DNA of 64,000 bases from assembly GCF_026017845.1 (NCBI RefSeq), contig NZ_CP100416.1, positions 8,485,416 to 8,549,415 on the forward strand, written 5' to 3'. Both the position numbers and the translations under genes were made by a program. The notes beneath the pieces were generated by a model. It was not told the DNA's origin. It ran no database searches and saw nothing but the letters and a program-made list of their open reading frames with translations. Shown here one piece after another: positions 7,909 through 15,415 of this stretch. Within the stretch, counting starts at the first letter, position 1. Every line of letters begins with the position of its first letter. The stretch is from Amycolatopsis mediterranei (GTDB lineage: Bacteria > Actinomycetota > Actinomycetes > Mycobacteriales > Pseudonocardiaceae).

Positions 7909-10170
7909 ATGTCGCAGCAAGATCGTCACGGAACTTCGGCCGCGGGTGGGGTGAACCGGCGCTCGGTGCTGGCCGGGGTCGCCGGTGGCGTGGCCTCCCT
8001 CGGGTTGCTCTCCCCCGCGGCCGCCGCGGAAGAGACCGCTGCGGACGAGACCGCCGCGCGGGATCGGCGGGTCGAGGCGCTGCTCAAGAAGATGACGCTC
8101 GCCGAAAAGCTCGGGCAGCTGCAGCTCGTCGGCGACGAGACCACCGCCCGCGCGGCCCTCGCCGACGGCCGGCTCGGGGGTGTCTTCTCCGTGGTCGGAG
8201 CCGCGAAACTCAATGCCCTGCAACGCCTTGCCGTCGAGCGGACGCGGCTGGGGATCCCGCTCATCTTCGGCCTCGACGTCATCCACGGGTACACCACCAA
8301 CTTCCCGATCCCGCTCGCCCAGGGCGCCAGTTTCGACCCCGCCGTCGCGGGCACGGACGCAGGAGTTTCGGCCCGGGAAGCGCGCGGCAGCGGCATCCAC
8401 TGGACCTACGCGCCGATGATGGACGTCACCCACGAGCCGCGGTGGGGCCGGATTGCCGAAGGGTACGGCGAAGATCCTTATCTGGCGACGCAGTTCGCCG
8501 TCGCCAAGGTGCGGGGCTACCAAGGGGACGACTACTCCGCGCCGGACCGGGTGGCCGCCTGCGCCAAGCACTTCGTCGCCTACGGTGGCGCCGAAGGCGG
8601 GCGTGACTACAACACCGTGGACGTTTCGCTGCAGCGGCTGCACAACCTCTACCTGCCGCCGTTCAAGGCCAGCGTCGAAGCCGGTGTTGCCACCGTGATG
8701 GCGAGCTTCAACACCATCAGCGGCGTACCGGCCCACGGCAACGGCTACGTCCTGCACGACGTCCTCAAGGGCGCCTACGGTTTCCGCGGGTTCGTCGTCA
8801 GCGACTACACCGGCATCGAGGAACTGATCCTGCACGGCCTCGCCGGGGACGGCGCGGACGCCGCGGCGGCCGCGCTTCCGGCCGGTGTCGACATGGAGAT
8901 GGTCAGCACGAATTACGCCCGGTTCGCCGAACGGCTGCTGGCCGAACGCCGGATCACCCTCGGCCAGATCGACGACGCCGTCCGCCGGATCCTGCTCGTC
9001 AAGTTCCGGCTCGGCCTGTTCGAGCGCCCGTACGCCGACGAAGCGGCCGAGGTGAAAGCGCCTTCACCGGCCGCGCTGGCCGCGTCTCGGCAGGCCGCCG
9101 CGCGGTGCATGGTGCTGCTCAAGAACGACGGACCCGTGCTGCCGCTGGCGAAAACCGCCGGCTCGGTCGCCGTCGTCGGGCCGCTCGGCACGGCGACCTA
9201 CGACCTCAACGGCACCTGGGCGGGCCTGGGCACCGGGGCCTGGACGACGCCGCCGGTGACCGTCGTCGACGGGATCAAGGCCGCGGCGCCCGGCGCCACC
9301 GTGAGCTACACCCCCGGCTGCACCGTCGACGGGACCGATACCGGCGGGTTCGCCGCCGCGCAGCAGGCGGCCCGCGCCGCCGACGTGACGGTCGTGGTGG
9401 TCGGCGAAACCGCCGCGATGAGCGGCGAAGCGGCGGCACGCAGCGACATCGGCCTCCCCGGCGTGCAGCAGCAGCTGGTGGCCGCGATCAAGGAGACCGG
9501 GAAGCCGTTCGTGGTCGTGCTCGTCAACGGCCGCCCGCTGACCATCCCGTACCTGCACGAGAACGCCCCCGCCATCCTCGAGGCGTGGGCCCCGGGCGTG
9601 CAGGGCGGCCACGCGATCGCGGACGTCCTCTTCGGCGTGGTGAACCCGGGCGGCAAGCTGCCGGTCAGCTTCCCGCGCGCGGTGGGCCAGCTCCCGATCT
9701 ACTACAACCACGAGAACACCGGACGCCCCGCCGACCCGGCCAACAAGTACACGTCGAAGTACCTGGACCTGGCCGACGGGCCGCTCTACGAATTCGGCCA
9801 CGGCCTGTCCTACACGACGTTCCGCGTCGACGGCCTGCGGCTTTCCGGCACACGCCTGCCGGCGAACGGCGGCCGGATCGAGGTGAGCGCCACCGTCACC
9901 AACACCGGCGCCCGGGCCGGCGACGAGGTCGTCCAGCTCTACCTGCGCGACCCGGTCGCGAGCATCGTCCAGCCGGTGCGGCGGCTGCGCGGCTTCCGGC
10001 GGGTGAGCCTGGCCGCGGGCGCGTCGACCACGGTCTCGTTCACCCTCACCCCGGACGACGTCGGGTTCTACGACAACACCGCCCGGTTCCGCGTCGAGCC
10101 GGGCCGGATCGAGGTCTACGTCGGGACCAGCTCGGCGGCCACGCTTTCGGCGAGCTTCACCGTCGGCTGA
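7909..10170 (+). CDS. Tat-exported GH3 beta-glucosidase (BglX-like)
   Basis: 753 residues. NRRSVLAGVAGGVASLGLL at residues 16-34 is a Tat signal with an AAAAEE cleavage region. The GH3 N-terminal TIM barrel follows (KMTLAEKLGQLQLV; FGLDVIHGYTTNFPIPLAQ; KHFVAYGGAEGGRDYN), with the nucleophile Asp in VVSDYTG near residue 300. The GH3 C-terminal alpha/beta domain covers about 390-620 (MVLLKNDGPVLPL; GRPLTIPY). A fibronectin-III-like domain ends the protein (YEFGHGLSYTTF; GDEVVQLYLRDP). The architecture and length match periplasmic BglX beta-glucosidases that release glucose from cello-oligosaccharides. The ATG start is about 20 bases after a GAGGAGA sequence. It would complement the cellulases at 12.6 and 15.4 kb. 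Confidence in the family is very high; the substrate is inferred. Confidence 0.93.
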   Translation: MSQQDRHGTSAAGGVNRRSVLAGVAGGVASLGLLSPAAAAEETAADETAARDRRVEALLKKMTLAEKLGQLQLVGDETTARAALADGRLGGVFSVVGAAKLNALQRLAVERTRLGIPLIFGLDVIHGYTTNFPIPLAQGASFDPAVAGTDAGVSAREARGSGIHWTYAPMMDVTHEPRWGRIAEGYGEDPYLATQFAVAKVRGYQGDDYSAPDRVAACAKHFVAYGGAEGGRDYNTVDVSLQRLHNLYLPPFKASVEAGVATVMASFNTISGVPAHGNGYVLHDVLKGAYGFRGFVVSDYTGIEELILHGLAGDGADAAAAALPAGVDMEMVSTNYARFAERLLAERRITLGQIDDAVRRILLVKFRLGLFERPYADEAAEVKAPSPAALAASRQAAARCMVLLKNDGPVLPLAKTAGSVAVVGPLGTATYDLNGTWAGLGTGAWTTPPVTVVDGIKAAAPGATVSYTPGCTVDGTDTGGFAAAQQAARAADVTVVVVGETAAMSGEAAARSDIGLPGVQQQLVAAIKETGKPFVVVLVNGRPLTIPYLHENAPAILEAWAPGVQGGHAIADVLFGVVNPGGKLPVSFPRAVGQLPIYYNHENTGRPADPANKYTSKYLDLADGPLYEFGHGLSYTTFRVDGLRLSGTRLPANGGRIEVSATVTNTGARAGDEVVQLYLRDPVASIVQPVRRLRGFRRVSLAAGASTTVSFTLTPDDVGFYDNTARFRVEPGRIEVYVGTSSAATLSASFTVG

Positions 10171-10217
10171 CCAGCACGGGCCGCCGGGCTTGGCCGCCGA
10201 TCAGGCCGGCCGGGCCG

Positions 10218-11309
10218 TCATGCCGGGTCTCCGGCGGCCGAGCCGACCAGGTCCCCGGCGGTGCCGAGCAGGTGACCGAGCGCGTCGGCGAGGTGGGGGT
10301 GGCGGAACTCGTGGCCGGCCGCGGTCAGCCGCCCAGGTGCCACGCGCCGGCCGGCGCCCGCGAGCTCGCGGGCGCCGTCTTCGCCCAGCAGCAGCCGGGG
10401 ACCGGCCGACGGCACCTCGGGCAGTGTCGGCCGGTTGAGCACGATTCCCAGAGTGCGCGTGTATTCGTTGTTGCGCACCGGTTCCGGGCTCACCGCGTTG
10501 ATCGGTCCACTGAGGACGGAGTCGGTCAGTGCGCGCAGGTAGACGTCGGCGAGGTCGTCGAGGCCGATCCACGGCATCCACTGCCGTCCCGTGCCGAGCG
10601 GGCCGCCCAGCCCGGCGGCGAACAGCGGGTACTGCACCCGCAGCAGGCCGCCGCGCGGGCTCAGCACCAGGCCGGTGCGCACCCGGACCACGCGGAGCCC
10701 CGCCTCCGACGCCGGTTCGGTGGCCGCTTCCCAGCCGGTGACGACGTCGGCCAGGAACCCTTGCCCGCGCTCGCTTTCCTCGGTGAGGAGCTCGTCGCCG
10801 CGATCCGGCCCGTAATAGCCGGCCGCGGACGCCGAGACGAACACCTTCGGCCCGCCGGCGGTGCGCGCGGCCAGGTCCGCGAGCGCCCGCGTCGGCGCGA
10901 TCCGGCTGTCGCGCACGGCCCGGCGGTGCCGGTCGTCGAACCGGCCGGCGATCGGGGCGCCGGCCAGGTGCACGACCGCGTCGACGCCGGTGAGCAGGTC
11001 CGCCGCGGGTGCTTCCGGCCGCCACATCCGCTCGCCGGGGGTCTCGGCGGGCCGCCGCACCAGCCGGACGACGTGGTGTCCCCCGATGGTCAGCAGGGCG
11101 GTCAGCGCCGTCCCGACGAGACCGCTCGACCCGGTCACGGCGACCGTCAGCGGATCGTGCCGGTAGCGCCGGTGCGCGGCCAGGTCGGCGGCCAGCTGCC
11201 GGTGCCGGTAGGCGGCCATCGAGCGCTGGAACGCCTCGGCCACCGGCGGCGGCCGGTGGCCGTCCTCTTCGGCCGACGGCCGGACGACCGGGCGAAAGAC
11301 CCTGGCCAC
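10218..11309 (-). CDS. TIGR01777-type NAD(P)-dependent epimerase-like protein (YfcH/SulA family)
   Basis: 363 residues. After a 55-residue leader, DPLTVAVTGSSGLVGTALTALL is the Rossmann dinucleotide-binding motif of an SDR-type epimerase. VVHLAGAPIAGRFDDRHRRAVRDSRI and FVSASAAGYYGPDRGDE are characteristic of TIGR01777 proteins (E. coli YfcH, chloroplast SulA/GC1), as is the C-terminal GHEFRHPHLADALGHLL. The catalytic role of the family is unknown. I chose GTG 11309 because GAGAGG lies 5 bases before it; GTG 11315 would overlap that sequence. It is convergent with the GH3 gene and stands alone. Confidence 0.88.
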   Translation of the reverse strand: MARVFRPVVRPSAEEDGHRPPPVAEAFQRSMAAYRHRQLAADLAAHRRYRHDPLTVAVTGSSGLVGTALTALLTIGGHHVVRLVRRPAETPGERMWRPEAPAADLLTGVDAVVHLAGAPIAGRFDDRHRRAVRDSRIAPTRALADLAARTAGGPKVFVSASAAGYYGPDRGDELLTEESERGQGFLADVVTGWEAATEPASEAGLRVVRVRTGLVLSPRGGLLRVQYPLFAAGLGGPLGTGRQWMPWIGLDDLADVYLRALTDSVLSGPINAVSPEPVRNNEYTRTLGIVLNRPTLPEVPSAGPRLLLGEDGARELAGAGRRVAPGRLTAAGHEFRHPHLADALGHLLGTAGDLVGSAAGDPA

Positions 11310-11990
11310 GCTCACCTCTCGATGCGCAGACGATGCAGGTGCGCAAGCCTAGGAGAAAGGTGGCAATTGCGCTCGCCAAAGCTTTCCGGTCGCGTTTCAG
11401 TTTCGATGCAGTACCTCAGCTACCGAAAGCCGCCAAGGCATCGGCGAACGACGGCGGCAACGGCTCACCGAGCGTCGGCAGGCCACGTTCGGCCGGCCCA
11501 CACCCGAACAGCGCGGGGCCCGGCCGCCCCGCGCGGGCGCCGGTGCCCGCCGCCGGTCCAGCGCCGCCGGAGCCGCGGCGGCCACCGCCCACTCCGCGGC
11601 CAGGCTCGCGAGCGCGGCGTCGACCAAGTCACCGAGGGTGGACACGTCGAGCCGAGGGAGCGCGACAGGGTGCTCAGCCGGAACCCGCCCGCCTCTGCGC
11701 CGCCCCGGTGCCGATCGCGCCTGGCCAAACCGGCCAAGGTCAGCAAAACTCACCTTCATGCCGGCTGCCGGCCCGTCGAGGTCCACGCTAGGAGCGGGAG
11801 CCGCGCCATCCGTGGTACCGGCGGAGGAATCCGGGCCGGCCGGTGGTACCGCGGCACCACCGGCCTGCCGTGACGCTCCGGAATGGACGGTCACAGCCGG
11901 TCGATCGGGACAGCGGCCGCATCGCCCGGGTGGAGGTGGGCGGCCGGGTCGCGGACGGCGGTGTCCTCGCGGGTCCCGGCGCCCGGATGG
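11310..11990. other. About 680-base gap with weak minus-strand coding signal, possibly a degraded gene
   Basis: No convincing intact gene was found. On the minus strand, a 165-codon open frame (11397-11894) contains the plausible stretch DVSTLGDLVDAALASLAAEW. A different frame ends with the natural-looking tail GLPTLGEPLPPSFADALAAF before a stop near 11415. Two good-looking segments in different frames may mean a frameshifted or decaying gene. The stretch from 11395 back to 11310 is the promoter side of the epimerase gene. Confidence 0.3.
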
Positions 11991-12341
11991 TTACTGGTGC
12001 AGGTGCTGGGTCCAGTCCTCGGGAACCCGGCCGGCCGGGCCGGGCACGGCCTGGGTGAGCGGCCGGTGTTCGGGAGCGGCGAGCGCGGGGCCGGATTCGT
12101 ACAGCACCTCTTCGCCGTAGTCCCAGAACCACTCTTCGCCGGGCTCGAAGCTGCGCGCCAGCCGGTGGCCGCTGGCGGCGGCGTGGCCGCTGGCGTGCTG
12201 ACCCGGCGAGGAGTCGCAGCACCCGATGTGCCCGCATTCCGCACAGCGCCGGAGGTGGAACCACCAGCCCTGCGGGTCGGCGGCATCGCAGTCCGCGCAC
12301 CCCGTGCCACTGGGCGGCACCGAGGGATCCACTCCTTGCAT
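11991..12341 (-). CDS. UBP-type zinc-finger protein
   Basis: 116 residues. GCADCDAADPQGWWFHLRRC-AECGHIGCCD and GQHASGHAAASGHRLARS provide the cysteine and histidine ligands of the zf-UBP (ubiquitin-binding-type) zinc finger, a fold common in small actinobacterial proteins of unknown role. The C-terminus is acidic and Trp-rich (EPGEEWFWDYGEEVLYE). A GAGGAG sequence a few bases before ATG 12341 fixes the start; the longer open frame upstream lacks such a site. Bacteria without ubiquitin carry these proteins, so the partner is unknown. It is divergent from the GH5 cellulase gene. Confidence 0.85.
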   Translation of the reverse strand: MQGVDPSVPPSGTGCADCDAADPQGWWFHLRRCAECGHIGCCDSSPGQHASGHAAASGHRLARSFEPGEEWFWDYGEEVLYESGPALAAPEHRPLTQAVPGPAGRVPEDWTQHLHQ

Positions 12342-12447
12342 GCGCACTCCTCTGCTTGATCCGGCACCGGACACTCTCCACCTTAAGCGCTGCCGCCAGG
12401 AGGCCGCCGACCGAGCCGGATTCCCGCCCGCCACCGGCGAAGAAACG

Positions 12448-12479
12448 TCGATTCTTTCGATTATTCGATTTCTTCGATC
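12448..12479. repeat. Four phased TCGATT direct repeats upstream of the GH5 cellulase
   Basis: TCGATT occurs at 12448, 12457 and 12465, and TCGATC at 12474, so the spacing is 9, 8 and 9 bases. The block is AT-rich against a very GC-rich background and ends about 100 bases before the cellulase start. Iterated sites like these often bind an activator, but no protein is assigned. Confidence 0.45.
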
Positions 12480-12581
12480 GCCGATCTTTCCGCGTAAATG
12501 ATCCGCATCGTCGGGAGGATTGACGACGGGTACCGATCATGTTGGAATATGTCCACCAATCGGGCACGAGAGGTTTCCGTC

Positions 12582-13781
12582 ATGACTTCGAGAGCAATGA
12601 AGCTCCGGTCCGTCTTCCTCGCCGCCGCACTGGCCGTCACCGCGAGCGTGTCCGGGCTCGCTCCGGCCACCGCCACCACTTCGCTGAATGCTTCGCAGAT
12701 CGTCGCCGACATGGGCGCCGGGTGGAATCTGGGGAATCAGCTGGAGGCCAACAGCAACGGCGTGCCCAGTGAAACGGCCTGGGGGCTGCCGGCCGTCACC
12801 CCGGCGCTCATCGACAAGGTCAAGGCCGCCGGGTTCAAGACCGTCCGGATTCCCGTCTCCTACCTCGGCTACATCGGCGCCGGCCCGAACTACCAGATCA
12901 ACGCGGCCTGGCTGAACCGGATCCAGCAGGTCGCCGACTACGCCTACCAGCGCGGCCTGTACGTGCTGATCAACATGCACGGCGACGGCTACAAGACCGT
13001 CAACGGCTCCTGGCTGATCTGCGACTCCGGCAACCAGGCCACCATCAAGGCCAAGTACCAGAAGGTTTGGCAGCAGGTCGCCGCCCGGTTCACCGGCTAC
13101 GACCAGCACTTGGTCCTGGAGTCGATGAACGAGGAGTTCGACGGCCAGTACGGCAACCCGACACAGCCGTGCTACTCGAACATCAACGCCTACAACCAGA
13201 TCTTCGTCGACACCGTCCGCAAGACCGGCGGGAACAACAGTTCGCGGTGGCTGCTCATCGCCGGCTGGAACACCAATATCGACTACACCACCGGGAACTA
13301 CGGATTCACGCTGCCCACCGACCAGTTCCGCTCCTCGTCGGTTCCCGCCGCCGAAAAACGGATCATGATTTCCGTGCACTACTACAGCCCGTGGGACTTC
13401 GCCGGCGAAGAAAACGGCACCATCACGCAATGGGGCCGGGGCGCGGCCAATCCGGCGAAGAAGTCGACCTGGGGGCAGGAAGACTACCTCGACGCCCAGC
13501 TGAAACTGGTGCACGACGCATTCGTCGCGAAGGGCTATCCGGTCGTCGTCGGCGAATACGGAGCCATCGACAAGTCCTCGTTCGATTCGGCCAACAACCG
13601 CTACCGCGCCGACTTCGCGCGCGCCATCGTGGCGACGTCCAAGAAGTACGGCGCCGCCACCGCCTACTGGGACAACGGCAACAACGGCCAATACGGCTTC
13701 GGCCTGTTCGACCGGAGGTCCTACGCGGTGACCCACCAGGGCATCATCGACGCCATCATGGGCGGCCTCGCCGGCCGATGA
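12582..13781 (+). CDS. Secreted GH5 endoglucanase
   Basis: 399 residues. A Sec signal (MKLRSVFLAAALAVTASVSGLAPATA) precedes a single GH5 domain: GAGWNLGNQLEA, then TVRIPVSYLGYIG. The acid/base Glu is in LESMNEEFDG near residue 183 and the nucleophile Glu is in VVVGEYGAI near residue 325. The opening WNLGNQLE is typical of bacterial cellulases. There is no binding module or linker, unlike the GH9 enzyme next door. The start ATG 12582 has GAGAGG about 8 bases upstream; longer upstream starts lack an export signal at the N-terminus. The gene lacks a perfect CebR box but has phased TCGATT repeats upstream. Confidence 0.93.
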   Translation: MTSRAMKLRSVFLAAALAVTASVSGLAPATATTSLNASQIVADMGAGWNLGNQLEANSNGVPSETAWGLPAVTPALIDKVKAAGFKTVRIPVSYLGYIGAGPNYQINAAWLNRIQQVADYAYQRGLYVLINMHGDGYKTVNGSWLICDSGNQATIKAKYQKVWQQVAARFTGYDQHLVLESMNEEFDGQYGNPTQPCYSNINAYNQIFVDTVRKTGGNNSSRWLLIAGWNTNIDYTTGNYGFTLPTDQFRSSSVPAAEKRIMISVHYYSPWDFAGEENGTITQWGRGAANPAKKSTWGQEDYLDAQLKLVHDAFVAKGYPVVVGEYGAIDKSSFDSANNRYRADFARAIVATSKKYGAATAYWDNGNNGQYGFGLFDRRSYAVTHQGIIDAIMGGLAGR

Positions 13782-13799
13782 TCCTCGGCACCTGCGGTC

Positions 13800-14525
13800 T
13801 CAAGGGGTGCGGCGGCGCAGGGTCGCCGCACCGAGCAGCAGGGCGAGGACCGCGCAGCCGGCGATGATGCCGATGTCGCGGACCAGGGTGCCGTCCACCT
13901 CGGCCGAGCGGGTCACCTGGGTGAGCGCGTCCACGGCGTAGGACAGCGGCAGGACGTCCGACACCGCGCTCAGCACCCAGCCCATGTCCCCGCGCGGGAC
14001 GAACAGGCCGCACAGCAGGAACTGCGGCAGCACGAACACCGGCAGGAACTGGATCGCCTGGAACTCGGTGCGGGCGAACGCGCTGACGAACAGGCCGAGC
14101 GCGGTGCCGAGGAGCGCGTCCAGCACCACGATGAGCAGCAGGACCCAGACCGAGCCCGCGATGGCCAGCCCGAGCCAGGTCAGGGAGATGCCGGCGGCCA
14201 CGACCACCTGCAGGGTGGCGAGCAGGCCGAACGCCAGCGCGTAGCCGAGGAGCAGGTCGAGCTTGCCGATCGGCATGGTCATCAGCCGCGTCAACGTGCC
14301 GGTCGTGCGCTCGCGCAACGTCGTCACCGAGGTCAGCAGGAACATGATCGTGAACGGGAAGATCCCGAGCAACGCCGGCGCGACCGCGCTGAACCGCTGC
14401 TCCGAGTCGAGCACGTACCGCAGCAGGATCATCAGCACGCTCGGCACCGCTACGAGCAGCACGACCGTGCGCGGGTCGTGGCGCAGCTGGGTGAGGATCC
14501 GCCGGGTGGTGGCCAGCGCGTTCAC
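13800..14525 (-). CDS. ABC-2 type exporter permease
   Basis: 241 residues with six predicted membrane segments (VVLLVAVPSVLMILL; LLLGYALAFGLLATLQVVV; VWVLLLIVVLDALLGTALG; FLPVFVLPQFLLCGLFVP; and a C-terminal IIAGCAVLALLLGAATL). TSVTTLRERTTGTLTRLMTMP is the characteristic cytoplasmic loop of ABC-2 permeases of the DrrB type. The GTG start overlaps the stop of the ATPase gene by four bases (GTGA), so the two are translationally coupled. Together they form a two-gene exporter, probably for a drug or lipid; the substrate is unknown. Confidence 0.9.
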   Translation of the reverse strand: MNALATTRRILTQLRHDPRTVVLLVAVPSVLMILLRYVLDSEQRFSAVAPALLGIFPFTIMFLLTSVTTLRERTTGTLTRLMTMPIGKLDLLLGYALAFGLLATLQVVVAAGISLTWLGLAIAGSVWVLLLIVVLDALLGTALGLFVSAFARTEFQAIQFLPVFVLPQFLLCGLFVPRGDMGWVLSAVSDVLPLSYAVDALTQVTRSAEVDGTLVRDIGIIAGCAVLALLLGAATLRRRTP

Positions 14526-15247
14526 CGCGCCGCCTCCGCACGGCCCTTGATCAGGCGCAGGAACGCCTGCTCGAGATCGGGCGCGCCGGTCCGCGTCCGC
14601 AGCGCCTCGGGCGTGCCGCGGGCGAGGAGCTTGCCGCGGTGCAGCAGCAGGAGGTCGTCGCAGCGGGCGGCTTCGTCCATGACGTGGCTGGAGATCAGCA
14701 GCGTGACGCCGGTGGCCGCCAGGTCGTGGAACAGCTTCCAGAGCTCGTCGCGCAGCTCGGGGTCGGAGCCGACCGTCGGCTCGTCCAGCACCAGCAGCTC
14801 GGGGGTGCCCAGCAGCGCCACGGCCAGGTTGGCCCGGCCGCGCTGGCCGCCGGAGAGGCGGCCGACCAGCACGCGGGCCGAGGTGGTGAGCCCCGTCCGG
14901 GTGATCACCCGGTCCACATCGGACGCCGGCGCGCCGAGCACCGCGGCGAAGTAGCGCAGGGCCTCGGTCACCGTCAGGTCCGCGTAGATCGCCGGTTCCT
15001 GGGTCGCGTAGCCGATCCGGCGGCGCAGCTCGGGGTGCCCCGCGGGCCTGCCGAGCACCGCCACCTGCCCGGACGCGACGAGCTGGACGCCGACGATCGA
15101 GCGCATCAGCGTGCTCTTGCCGCAGCCGTTCGGCCCCAGCAGCCCGGTCACCGTCCCGCGTCGCACGGTGACCGGGCTGTCGCGCAGCACCTCTTCGCCG
15201 CCGCGGCGGACGCGCAGGTCCGCCACGACGATCGCCGGCTCGTCCAC
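14522..15247 (-). CDS. ABC exporter ATP-binding protein
   Basis: 241 residues. Walker A is GPNGCGKST, the signature is LSGGQRGRANLA, Walker B is LLVLDEPTVG and the switch histidine is in LISSH. The C-terminal AGAPDLEQAFLRLIKG segment is typical of DrrA-like exporter ATPases. I placed the start at GTG 15247 because AAGGAGAG lies just before it; an upstream in-frame ATG at 15304 would add 19 unusual residues. It pairs with the overlapping permease gene downstream. Confidence 0.93.
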   Translation of the reverse strand: MDEPAIVVADLRVRRGGEEVLRDSPVTVRRGTVTGLLGPNGCGKSTLMRSIVGVQLVASGQVAVLGRPAGHPELRRRIGYATQEPAIYADLTVTEALRYFAAVLGAPASDVDRVITRTGLTTSARVLVGRLSGGQRGRANLAVALLGTPELLVLDEPTVGSDPELRDELWKLFHDLAATGVTLLISSHVMDEAARCDDLLLLHRGKLLARGTPEALRTRTGAPDLEQAFLRLIKGRAEAAR

Positions 15248-15415
15248 GGCGCTCTCCTTCCGCCCCGGGCTTCTCATGGTGAGCGCCGGAGCGGTCCGGG
15301 ACAAGAGGGCATGAGTGCGGGCAGGCGCGCCGAGGGGGGAGGAGGCGCACCTGCCCGCAGGGGTGACGCTAGCGGACTCTTCGCCGGTTCGCCGATCGAG
15401 CGACCGGCGAGACCG

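Noticed and set aside
12537-13736. A 399-codon frame antisense to the GH5 cellulase
   Set aside because: The opposite strand has catalytic motifs and a signal peptide; the antisense product has no recognisable features.
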